Positions 6,436-13,085 of a stretch of 13,119 nt of DNA are shown one piece after another. The translations under genes and the position numbers were made by a program. Source of the DNA: Nanobdellota archaeon (GTDB taxonomy: Archaea; Nanobdellota; Nanobdellia; Woesearchaeales; GW2011-AR9); contig JAHJDQ010000019.1 of assembly GCA_018812355.1 (NCBI GenBank), forward strand, positions 1 to 13,119, given 5' to 3'. The notes under the pieces were generated by a model. It did no database searches. It saw nothing but the letters and a program-made list of their open reading frames with translations, and was not told the origin of the DNA. Positions within the stretch are counted from its first letter, which is position 1. The number at the start of each line of letters is the position of its first letter.

Positions 6436-6887
6436 AAACCACAACGCTGGCACATTTTTCGGTCAGGGACAGTAGCTAAATTAAGTAATTCTGTTCTTAA
6501 TTTTTTTAATAGATCAGGTTCGGCATGATTCTCCAAATAAGAAATTAATCCGCCTTGATCAAAGGCAATCTGAGTTATTTCTTCAGAAATAAAATGACCC
6601 TGCTTCAAAGCATAAGCAAATAAAGGTTTTAATCTAGCTGAAGAGACAGGAGATTCTTCATTGACTGGATGATTCATTAACATTTCATAATCTTGACGTG
6701 CCTGAGAAAACACAGCCAGTTCCAAAGCCGTTTCTATTTGTTCATCAGTGATTAATTTATTTCCATACATACAATTAAGTTCTGGTCGATAAGAGAAATC
6801 TTCAACTTGACCAGAAGTCAATTTTATTTTAGCAATCTCATCAAGAATAATTGTTCTTAATTCGCTTTCTTCTATGTACTTAGGCAT
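6432..6887 (-). CDS. Unrecognised 151-residue protein with a C-terminal CxxC
   Basis: I do not recognise this family. It is predicted to be soluble and mostly helical (EQIETALELAVFSQARQDYEML, then a SYLENH...LLKKLRTELLNLA stretch). It ends in MCQRCGF, a single CxxC knuckle at the extreme C-terminus that could bind half of a zinc site, perhaps completed by a partner or by dimerisation. No transmembrane segment is present. It is convergent with the membrane-anchored gene (4-nt overlap of stops) and lies downstream of polB on the same strand, but has its own TATA box about 26 nt before the ATG. The function is unknown. Confidence 0.75.
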   Translation of the reverse strand: MPKYIEESELRTIILDEIAKIKLTSGQVEDFSYRPELNCMYGNKLITDEQIETALELAVFSQARQDYEMLMNHPVNEESPVSSARLKPLFAYALKQGHFISEEITQIAFDQGGLISYLENHAEPDLLKKLRTELLNLATVPDRKMCQRCGF

Positions 6888-6909
6888 TATAACTAAAAAA
6901 ATGAATCAA

Positions 6910-6917
6910 TTTATATT
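6910..6917 (-). promoter_or_regulatory. TATA box of the 6432-6887 gene
   Basis: The minus strand reads AATATAAA, centred about 26 nt upstream of the ATG at 6887, within the 56-nt gap after the polB stop. It supports a leaderless transcript separate from polB. Confidence 0.55.
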
Positions 6918-6943
6918 TTTTATTATTAAAGAAAATATACTTC

Positions 6944-9250
6944 CTAGAAAAACTTTCCCAAGCCAGTCTGTTTGCTTCTTCCTAAGAGGTCATCTTCAGT
7001 AATCTCAACGACATCAAAGATGCTGACAACAGCTGGCAGTAATTGATTATAGAGATAATAATCGGCATCGTATTTCTTTACTTCTTCGGGAAGACAAGCT
7101 CTTTCTCTAACTAATCCGGAACCCTGACCAATAACATATTCAATCATCATTCCGGGGAAAACTTTTTCTCCTCTTTTTTCCAATTTCTTAGCAACATGAA
7201 CATGCGGACCGATGGAACTGTATTGGGAGAGTTCACGAGTAATTTGGGTTTTCAAAATTAATTTGTCTAATGCAATCTTGCCTTCTTTCAAACTTTTTAT
7301 TACTTCTTTAACATATTCCAAAGCCTCTTCTTTTTCTCCACTTAAAACTAAACGTAACACTTTCTCTTGAACTTCTTTCGCTAAGGGAGACCAGTTTCTT
7401 CTTACAGTTTCAAAACCAGTAATCTTTAAATGATTATTTTCATCAAGTAAAGCGTACTTTTTTTTAGCACCAACATCTTTGCCTTTCTGGGCAACGAATA
7501 TACCGCGCGAAAAGTAACCTTCAAACTCTAATTCCATATGGCCAGGAAGGTCAAAATTTATTTCGTTCATAAATTCTTTTGCTTCGCTAAGATGTTGTTC
7601 ACCTAAAATCATAAACATACTATCAGTATTATGAACTAAGATTAAACCCTCTGCATCAACAAAATTATGATGTTCCTCTACCTCCAAATCATAAACAAAA
7701 TCTTCATAATCTTCGGTTTTTATTTCTTTTATTCTTGCTGCACAAAAATTTTCCTTTTCATACTCTGGTTTTTTTACACTTTGAACTCTTATTGAGGAAA
7801 TATTAGGTTTATCTGGTCGATAGCTCCAACCAATATGTTTAATTTCTTTGTTATGGTAACTTTTCCCATGACTTAATGATTTAAACAAGTATTGTAACCC
7901 ACAAGCTAAATCTTTGCTATTAGTATCACATCTAACAAAATGAGTTCTGTATCTCTTATCTTTATTCTGATTGCCATCCCCAGCTAAATAACCTTCAAGA
8001 AAGGCACGCCTAATCTTTTCCTCAGAAGAATAAACAAAGCCGGGAACTGTTTTTCCATAAGATTTTTTACCACATCCAAAAGCAGATTCAAATAATCCAA
8101 CTAAAGGAATCCTTTGCACACGATAATAATACATACGCTTATTTATGCGCTGATCATAATTAACAATAATTTTTAAATCATCCTCTAAAACATTATCAAA
8201 ATAATATTTTACTCTTTCGATCTTGGCTTTGTCCTGAGAACCAAAAGAAATTAAACATTTTCGGCTTCCTGAACTGGTTGTTATATCACTTACAGAACCA
8301 TCTGCACAATAATATCCTAAAATCCAAGCTAATTCTGTTGTTAATTCCCAATAGCGTGGAATTCTTCCTCCTCCAGCCTGATTTGTTCCTACCCATTTAA
8401 AGTCTAAATGAATGCTTCTTCTTTTAGCAATTCTCCGGTTACTATGAATATTGAAAATGTGACTAGAAAGATGAACATCTTTTTTACAGTAGGGACAAAT
8501 ACCCCTTTTTGGAGGAAAACGTAAATTGTCTTTATAAAAAGCAATTTCCTTATCCATCTTTCCAAAAGATAAAGTAGCTAAATCGAAGAGATGTCCTAGT
8601 TTATATTTTTCATTTAAAGGAACATTAGTTAAAGAAACCAAAGCATCACCTTCTTTTAAAGTTGAAGCATCCATTAAAGTTGGATTTTTAATTCCATAAT
8701 TGTATACAGAATGTTGAGGAGTAACTCTTGTAATTCCATGTGTGGTAATAAATTTTATGATACAACCCTTTTCTTTTGAATTATATTTATGTTTAATAAC
8801 TCTTCTAATAGGAATAAAAACTAATTTACTTCCATCGTAAGCTAATGTTTTATAGTTATTAAGACTTAAACTTTCTAAATTTCCATTGACAAAATCACCG
8901 ATCGAAACTAACTCGATTTCCTCATCTGGAGTCATAATAAAAATCTTCCTTTCAGGAGTCAAACTATCCCCGTAGATTACTTGAAAACCTTTCTCTTCCG
9001 CTTTCTTAATCGTACTTTTAATATAATTACGGGCATAAGCAGTAGTGGAGCGAGCACATTCTAAACAGTACCATCTTGCTCCGAAGAAGCCAAGATAACC
9101 GTAAAAACTATTGGCTAAAGTTTTGAGAGCATAAGAACGAGCAGATAATATTTTTGTGTCTTTGCCTTTATCTTTAGCTTCTTTAATTAAACGTTTTAAG
9201 TCAACTCTGCGTAAAATTAATCTTTCTAAAACCGAGGGAATAAAAATTTC
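6944..9250 (-). CDS. polB: Family-B DNA polymerase, C-terminal part with intein (frame -1 relative to the N-terminal part)
   Basis: This is the continuation of the polymerase after the frame break: palm, fingers and thumb. It begins with EIFIPSVLERLILRR. It then has motif B KTLANSFYGYLGF, the YCLEC cysteine pair also found in Pyrococcus polymerases, motif C YGD/TDS split by the intein, and KKKYALLDE and RRNWS of the palm/thumb. It ends in QTGLGKFF, a PCNA-interacting (PIP) box of form QxxLxxFF at 6947-6970. The frame is open from 9301 but contains no ATG, GTG or TTG before the intein, so this part cannot be made independently in the usual way. If joined by a -1 shift, the precursor is about 1266 residues and the spliced enzyme about 820, normal for the family. 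Conservation of all motifs says this half is under selection. Confidence 0.88.
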   Translation of the reverse strand, partial: EIFIPSVLERLILRRVDLKRLIKEAKDKGKDTKILSARSYALKTLANSFYGYLGFFGARWYCLECARSTTAYARNYIKSTIKKAEEKGFQVIYGDSLTPERKIFIMTPDEEIELVSIGDFVNGNLESLSLNNYKTLAYDGSKLVFIPIRRVIKHKYNSKEKGCIIKFITTHGITRVTPQHSVYNYGIKNPTLMDASTLKEGDALVSLTNVPLNEKYKLGHLFDLATLSFGKMDKEIAFYKDNLRFPPKRGICPYCKKDVHLSSHIFNIHSNRRIAKRRSIHLDFKWVGTNQAGGGRIPRYWELTTELAWILGYYCADGSVSDITTSSGSRKCLISFGSQDKAKIERVKYYFDNVLEDDLKIIVNYDQRINKRMYYYRVQRIPLVGLFESAFGCGKKSYGKTVPGFVYSSEEKIRRAFLEGYLAGDGNQNKDKRYRTHFVRCDTNSKDLACGLQYLFKSLSHGKSYHNKEIKHIGWSYRPDKPNISSIRVQSVKKPEYEKENFCAARIKEIKTEDYEDFVYDLEVEEHHNFVDAEGLILVHNTDSMFMILGEQHLSEAKEFMNEINFDLPGHMELEFEGYFSRGIFVAQKGKDVGAKKKYALLDENNHLKITGFETVRRNWSPLAKEVQEKVLRLVLSGEKEEALEYVKEVIKSLKEGKIALDKLILKTQITRELSQYSSIGPHVHVAKKLEKRGEKVFPGMMIEYVIGQGSGLVRERACLPEEVKKYDADYYLYNQLLPAVVSIFDVVEITEDDLLGRSKQTGLGKFF
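7628..8965 (-). mobile_element. LAGLIDADG homing-endonuclease intein in PolB motif C
   Basis: A 446-residue intein begins at a Ser directly after YGD and ends in His-Asn directly before Thr. Excision therefore restores YGDTDS, the catalytic motif C. This is the known archaeal 'pol-c' position. Splicing motifs are complete: Ser1, block B TPQH (T82, H85), block F VYDLEVEEHHNF, block G GLILVHN (to N446) and Thr+1. The endonuclease motifs are LGYYCADG (216-223) and LEGYLAGDG (323-331), both with the catalytic Asp. Between block B and the first of these lies CPYC...H...H...H (C157, C160, H165, H169, H174), a C2H2-like zinc finger that may add DNA contacts. All parts look intact, so splicing and homing are both plausible. 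Confidence 0.93.
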
Positions 9251-10743
9251 TTTTTGCTGCAGAACCAGTATTCCTCTTTTCCCGGAACTTTTACTTCTGG
9301 CTCATCTTGACAACACTGACAATGAAGACCTTCCGGACCAATTCCATGAGCAGAGATAATCGTCGGATACAAACTACGAAAGTCAAAAACCACTATATCT
9401 TCATACAGTCCTGGTTTGGGTTCGTAAACAAAACCGCCCTGATAAGTTTCTTCACTGCGCTGTTCAATTTCTGTTTTTCCGGGACGATTAGGAGCAATTA
9501 CGTTGAATTCAATTGCTCTTTTAAGAATATAACTCTCGACAAGACGAGAGAAACGCATCCGGATAATATCAGAGAGCGGGAGACTGATTAGTTTAGTAAA
9601 TTCAATCATGTCAGGGAGTAATTTTTGGCACAATTGCAAAGCAAGATGGGCATCTTGTAAGTTGTAGGCACAAAAATGTTCTAACTTGTCCGGTTGATTG
9701 TCCCAAATGTGTGATAATTCGTCAAGATTAACATCATGTTTTTTATTATCTAACAATTCTTTAGAAACAGCATCGAGAGAATAAGAATCTGTCTTTAAAT
9801 TTAAGCCGATAATGTTACGGATAAATTTAAACGTGTCCAGATGGAGGATTCCTTTAATTTTTGCTTCCGTATTACCACCACGGGCGGAAACAATTAATTC
9901 AGATCTGTCCAAGCCAAGATCAAGTTTCAGACCGTGCTTTTCTGCTCTGGCTTTGAGATAAGGAAAATCAAAACCATCTGAATAATAACCAGTGATAATC
10001 TCAGGTTGATAATCCAGCATAATTTGACGGAAACGTTTTAATAATTCTACTTCGTCAGAAACAACTTCTAAATAATCTAACTTATGGGTAAAGTTTTTCC
10101 AAGTGATTACTTTCTGAAAATTCTCACCTTGTTCATTAAGACCGTAAAAAGCAACCATCAAAATTGGATTTTTTTCTGGATTGATTTCTTTTTTCTGGGC
10201 ATAAGTTTCCAGATCGAAAGCAAGAATTTTACATTTTGGTAAAGATTCTTTACCAGCATCAACAACTGTTTCTGCTTGAAAAATAGGGATTCTTAAGTCG
10301 GTCGTTTCTAAAAACTCTCCCGTAGCCTGGACCAGAGTTAAGGGAGTGATATCTTTATCTCGTAAATAGCGATGGGTAAACAAAATGTCTTTTTCGTAAC
10401 ATTTAATTCCCCATGATTCAAGTTCTTTACTGATTAAAGGGACGGCTTGGGGATAGTTAACATAAATTTTCCAGAACGGTTCTTTCTTTCCCAACAATTC
10501 TTTTTCAATAATTTCGTGCGAGACTACTTGAGCAGGAGTAGGATTGTTTTCAATCTTAAGATTAGATAATCTTTCTTTAACTGTTGCTTGATCCATTTCA
10601 TGAACTTGCGCAAAAAAGTAAGGTTGATACTCTTGAATAACACAAACTTTATCACCATTCTCTAATTTTGAGTAGAGGTATAAATAGACTTGTTTATGTT
10701 TAATTTTGTACTCGAAATCGTAAGGGTAAAAGCGGATTTCCAT
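9226..10743 (-). CDS. polB: Family-B DNA polymerase, N-terminal part (exonuclease domain and palm motif A)
   Basis: The frame encodes 505 residues and covers the N-terminal, 3'-5' exonuclease and start of the palm domains of an archaeal replicative polymerase. Exo I is AFDLETY (D177, E179), Exo II YSDGFDFPYL (D256, D259), Exo III YNLQDA (Y360, D364) and motif A DFRSLYP (D454). PQAVP (98-102) corresponds to the uracil-sensing pocket region of Pyrococcus PolB. The true sequence should continue from WFCSKK (493-498) into EIFIPS. Instead this frame adds seven unrelated residues (KFLFPRF) and stops at 9226. The break is one missing base in an A5 run. The start is supported by a TATA box about 27 nt upstream. 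The gene is in the same orientation as the HIT genes upstream. Confidence 0.9.
   Translation of the reverse strand: MEIRFYPYDFEYKIKHKQVYLYLYSKLENGDKVCVIQEYQPYFFAQVHEMDQATVKERLSNLKIENNPTPAQVVSHEIIEKELLGKKEPFWKIYVNYPQAVPLISKELESWGIKCYEKDILFTHRYLRDKDITPLTLVQATGEFLETTDLRIPIFQAETVVDAGKESLPKCKILAFDLETYAQKKEINPEKNPILMVAFYGLNEQGENFQKVITWKNFTHKLDYLEVVSDEVELLKRFRQIMLDYQPEIITGYYSDGFDFPYLKARAEKHGLKLDLGLDRSELIVSARGGNTEAKIKGILHLDTFKFIRNIIGLNLKTDSYSLDAVSKELLDNKKHDVNLDELSHIWDNQPDKLEHFCAYNLQDAHLALQLCQKLLPDMIEFTKLISLPLSDIIRMRFSRLVESYILKRAIEFNVIAPNRPGKTEIEQRSEETYQGGFVYEPKPGLYEDIVVFDFRSLYPTIISAHGIGPEGLHCQCCQDEPEVKVPGKEEYWFCSKKKFLFPRF
9247..9261 (-). other. Reading-frame break in polB at an A5 run
   Basis: The minus strand reads TGC AGC AAA AAG AAA in the upstream frame (Cys-Ser-Lys-Lys-Lys). 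The conserved protein requires Ser-Lys-Lys-Glu-Ile-Phe-Ile-Pro, which is obtained by reading one base back after AAG, or by adding one A to the run at 9251-9255. C AAA AAG is close to, but not the same as, the A AAA AAG slippery heptamer of bacterial dnaX. The explanations are a homopolymer sequencing error, a real recent mutation, or programmed -1 frameshifting, in that order of likelihood. I saw no strong stem-loop directly downstream. Confidence 0.85.
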
Positions 10744-10764
10744 AGAATATTTTTTAATATTGTG

Positions 10765-10774
10765 TTTATATAAA
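10765..10774 (-). promoter_or_regulatory. TATA box of polB
   Basis: The symmetric TTTATATAAA is centred about 27 nt upstream of the polB ATG at 10743, inside the 43-nt gap after the second HIT gene. No Shine-Dalgarno sequence is present, so a leaderless mRNA is predicted. Confidence 0.7.
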
Positions 10775-10786
10775 GGTTATGAAGAA

Positions 10787-11314
10787 TTAAGGTAATCTCT
10801 TAATTGATTTCAATAAATAATTGTCTTTGCCTTCTTTCTCGACAATCATTTGGTTTTCTTGATCTTGTAATTTAACTGTGGACTTCCTTTTCTTCTGATT
10901 TTCATCAACATAAATATCACTAGCTGCTTCTTTGAGAGAATTGAAAGCAGCATCCATCTCGTCTTCCATCAATTTTTTGGGCTGCCACTGAAAGTTGAGA
11001 TCATCATTCTCTCTTCGCGGAATTACTTCTAAAGCAAAATGAGGTACTAATTGGCCGGCACTGATTCCATTCTGGGCAATAATGTTCGTACCTTGACAAC
11101 CCATACTTTCAAAAATGGCGATACTTACTTTATTAGCGATTAAGGAACATTTTCTAAGTATACTGTCAGGAACCATCTCGAGAATAGTATGATGTTCTTT
11201 GGGGAAAACAGTAATCTGTCCCGGAGTCAAAGCAGTATCTTTAATCGCCACAACTACTTCATCATCTTCGTAAAGTATTTCCGTATTCCGCATCTCACAA
11301 TAGTCACATTTCAT
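10787..11314 (-). CDS. HIT-family paralogue with a lost histidine triad
   Basis: A 175-residue HIT-fold protein. It starts with a zinc knuckle CDYC (C3, C6) and has the family core TPGQITVFPKEHHTIL (30-45) and NGISAGQLVPHFALEVIPR (82-100). The usual catalytic HxHxH triad reads H92-F-A94-L-E96. Both the nucleophilic middle histidine and the third histidine are gone, while the likely zinc ligands (C3, C6, H41/42, H92) remain. Nucleotide-hydrolase or transferase activity is therefore unlikely, and a binding or structural role is inferred. The tail from about 105 is charged and helical. It is clearly a paralogue of the gene just upstream (48-nt gap, same strand). It has a GGAGG at 11328-11332, 13 nt before the ATG, and no well-placed TATA box, suggesting co-transcription. 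Confidence 0.82.
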   Translation of the reverse strand: MKCDYCEMRNTEILYEDDEVVVAIKDTALTPGQITVFPKEHHTILEMVPDSILRKCSLIANKVSIAIFESMGCQGTNIIAQNGISAGQLVPHFALEVIPRRENDDLNFQWQPKKLMEDEMDAAFNSLKEAASDIYVDENQKKRKSTVKLQDQENQMIVEKEGKDNYLLKSIKRLP

Positions 11315-11327
11315 TTGTTTGCGAGGT

Positions 11328-11332
11328 CCTCC
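11328..11332 (-). promoter_or_regulatory. Shine-Dalgarno-like GGAGG of the second HIT gene
   Basis: The minus strand reads GGAGG 13 nt before the ATG at 11314, a longer spacing than usual. It sits in a short inverted repeat (GAGG-A-CCTC) that could partly hide it. It supports translation from an internal position in a two-gene transcript. Confidence 0.45.
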
Positions 11333-11362
11333 GAGTAAACATTAAAAATTTCATTTTTATTT

Positions 11363-12097
11363 TTATTTGAATAGATTAGCAATATCGTCTAGGCTTGCTC
11401 CCTCATCATCATCTTCCTTTTTCTTAGTTGTTTTTTTCGTTGATTTCTTTTTTGCACCAGGTTTAGTTTTTTTTGTTGGCTTTTCTTCCTCAACCTCTTC
11501 TGGTTGCTCTTCTGCTACTGCTTCAGGTTCTGCTGATTTTTCTTTTTCTTCCACAGGCAGTTCTTTTTGTACTTCAAGCACTTCTTTATTAACTCCCAAC
11601 AATTGGTTTAATTTATCTTGGAGAACAGTTTTAACTTGTAGTTGCATTTTTTGATCAATTAGTTTTTCTTCGAAATGAAGAAGTTCATCGCCAGACTTAC
11701 GGGGAATTAAATGAAGCATAAAATGTTGGGCGTTCTGGCCAGCGACTAAACCATTAGCAACAAATAAATTTGTGCCTTCAGTTCCTAAAGATCTGAGCAT
11801 CGCTTGGGAAAGATATTTGGAAACAACAAAAAGATGACTGAGAATTTTATCAGGCATTTGCGGCATGATCGAAAAATGTTCTTTAGGAAGAACTAAAACA
11901 TGTCCTTTAGCAGCAGGATTAATGTCAAGCACTGCTAAACATAATTTATCCTCATAGATTTTTTTAGAAGGAATCTTACCGGCAATAATCTGGCAGAAGA
12001 TACATTGCTGTTTTTGAAACTCAGCTAACTCTTCTGGAGACATCTTTTTTAGTTTCTCCTGCATTTCTTGCTGTTGTTCGGGAGTCATCTGGGGCAT
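11363..12097 (-). CDS. HIT-family protein with altered triad and long charged C-terminal tail
   Basis: A 244-residue protein with three regions. A short helical N-terminus (TPEQQQEMQEKLKKMSPEEL, 5-24) is followed by a HIT domain from about 32 to 150. This opens with the classic CIFCQIIAGKIPSKKIYE (C32, C35) and continues through LVLPKEH (68-74) to GQNAQHFMLHLIPR (120-133). The triad reads H125-F-M127-L-H129, so the nucleophilic middle histidine is methionine and normal HIT catalysis is unlikely. The zinc ligands C32, C35, H74 and H125 look intact. From about 180 the tail is acidic, then strongly basic (KKTTKKK), then ends in DDDEGASLDDIANLFK. The basic part could bind nucleic acid and the terminal amphipathic segment could bind a partner (inference). 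It has its own TATA box about 26 nt before the ATG. Confidence 0.85.
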   Translation of the reverse strand: MPQMTPEQQQEMQEKLKKMSPEELAEFQKQQCIFCQIIAGKIPSKKIYEDKLCLAVLDINPAAKGHVLVLPKEHFSIMPQMPDKILSHLFVVSKYLSQAMLRSLGTEGTNLFVANGLVAGQNAQHFMLHLIPRKSGDELLHFEEKLIDQKMQLQVKTVLQDKLNQLLGVNKEVLEVQKELPVEEKEKSAEPEAVAEEQPEEVEEEKPTKKTKPGAKKKSTKKTTKKKEDDDEGASLDDIANLFK

Positions 12098-12118
12098 AAT
12101 ATAATAATAAGAGAGAAG

Positions 12119-12127
12119 TATATAAAA
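12119..12127 (-). promoter_or_regulatory. TATA box of the first HIT gene
   Basis: The minus strand reads TTTTATATA, centred about 26 nt upstream of the ATG at 12097, with no Shine-Dalgarno sequence. It is the likely promoter for the HIT gene pair. Confidence 0.65.
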
Positions 12128-12151
12128 TTAACTCACTTTAAGTAAGGCTTA

Positions 12152-12184
12152 ACATTCTCAGAAAACAAAGATTTTCTGGAATGT
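12152..12184. repeat. Inverted repeat (hairpin) between rnhC and the HIT genes
   Basis: ACATTC-T-CAGAAAA (12152-12165) pairs with TTTTCTG-GAATGT (12172-12184), giving 13 base pairs with one bulged T and a six-base loop. It starts 10 nt past the rnhC stop codon in the direction of transcription and 25 nt upstream of the HIT promoter TATA box. It may act as a transcription terminator or mRNA 3'-end for rnhC. A protein-binding operator for the HIT promoter is the other possibility. Confidence 0.6.
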
Positions 12185-12193
12185 CTCAAAATT

Positions 12194-13003
12194 TTATTTT
12201 AAAAATTTTGTTACATTCCTAAAATCTACCTTAACAAACTTTTTGAAATCGATGTTGTTATCTTTTAGTTTTTGCAAGGCTTCTTTAACATGAGTTGAAC
12301 CTTTCGGTAGGGTGAAACCAACTTTAGTGCTCAAGTAATCAAATTGTTGTAAACCAGCTGCTCTTGCTAAAACAGAAGCAGCAGCAACTTCAACATACTT
12401 AGATTCGGCTTTCGTTTCTCTGATTGATCCAACCTTTGCGCCGGGAAATTTATCAACAATATGTGTTCCAGGAAATAAAAATTTAGCACATTCTTGGTGT
12501 AACTGGTTGAGAAGTTCTGTTTGACCATGTTTTTTATTATATTCTTCTGGAAGCAGACTTTTTATTTCACAGGGAGCAATTCGTTTTATTTTTTCGGCCA
12601 TGATAATTATTTCAGGATCACGTAGTTTCTTACTATCATCAACCCCCAGTTCGATTAATTTCTTTCTGATTTTGTGATCAGCTTTAACTGCAGCAACAAC
12701 AATACCGCCGAAAGTATCGCCCTTTAATGTTTCATCACTGCCAATAATCCAACCAGTTTCTTTACGGAATTTTTGTACTTTTGTTTTTTGGCCGATGTTT
12801 AGTTGCTCTAAGTGTTCAGAAATTTTCTGCACTTGATCTTCTTTGCCTTGCAACAATAATTTTTGGGAATTGTAAAGAATTAAAGTAATCCCATTTTTAC
12901 TTAAACGATAGGCTTCATGAATAGTTTTAGGAGTTTCTGTTTGGTAACCTCGTTTGATTAATTTAGCGAGATCTTCTTTAGTTACGTTTTCAAAGACAAC
13001 CAT
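12194..13003 (-). CDS. rnhC: Ribonuclease HIII
   Basis: Cleaves the RNA strand of RNA-DNA hybrids, for example Okazaki primers and R-loops. The 269 residues split into an N-terminal TBP-like substrate-binding domain (about 1-75) and a type 2 RNase H catalytic domain. The catalytic domain shows GSDETLKGDTFGGI (88-101; D90, E91), the HIII-type DE...GD.FG form rather than the DEAGRG of HII. It also has DDSKKLRD (122-129), IVDKFPGA (182-189; D184), TKAES (197-201), VEVAAASVLARA (204-215) and STHVKEA (236-242). The N-terminal domain and the motif form make HIII clear. HIII is mostly bacterial, and most archaea use HII. It has its own TATA box 27 nt before the ATG, and a hairpin follows its stop codon. 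Confidence 0.92.
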   Translation of the reverse strand: MVVFENVTKEDLAKLIKRGYQTETPKTIHEAYRLSKNGITLILYNSQKLLLQGKEDQVQKISEHLEQLNIGQKTKVQKFRKETGWIIGSDETLKGDTFGGIVVAAVKADHKIRKKLIELGVDDSKKLRDPEIIIMAEKIKRIAPCEIKSLLPEEYNKKHGQTELLNQLHQECAKFLFPGTHIVDKFPGAKVGSIRETKAESKYVEVAAASVLARAAGLQQFDYLSTKVGFTLPKGSTHVKEALQKLKDNNIDFKKFVKVDFRNVTKFLK

Positions 13004-13025
13004 GACTGCTTGTAATAGCTGAAAG

Positions 13026-13034
13026 TATAAAAAA
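13026..13034 (-). promoter_or_regulatory. TATA box of rnhC
   Basis: The minus strand reads TTTTTTATA, centred about 27 nt upstream of the ATG at 13003. It fits the leaderless pattern of the window. Confidence 0.6.
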
Positions 13035-13055
13035 GTATTGTTAAGAACAATAATG

Positions 13056-13063
13056 AATATATA
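13056..13063 (+). promoter_or_regulatory. TATA box of the gene starting at 13086
   Basis: AATATATA is centred about 26 nt upstream of the ATG at 13086. The match to the spacing seen for the other genes is the main reason to believe in that start. Confidence 0.55.
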
Positions 13064-13085
13064 GTAATACTACTTTACCGTAAAA

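Noticed and set aside
6944..8962. A separate gene starting at the TTG at 8962 (translated as Met).
   Set aside because: That codon is Leu2 of the intein. The reading frame continues upstream through polymerase motifs B and C, so it is not a real start.
9250..9256. Considered a canonical dnaX-type slippery heptamer at the polB frame break.
   Set aside because: The sequence is C AAA AAG, so the P-site tRNA would mispair after slipping, and no clear downstream stem-loop is present. Programmed shifting is kept only as an alternative.
9156..9591. Open frames on the plus strand inside polB.
   Set aside because: They are antisense to strongly conserved polymerase sequence and have no promoter, ribosome site or recognisable product.
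11367..11654. A serine/phenylalanine-rich open frame on the plus strand.
   Set aside because: It is the antisense shadow of the Glu/Lys-rich tail of the HIT protein.
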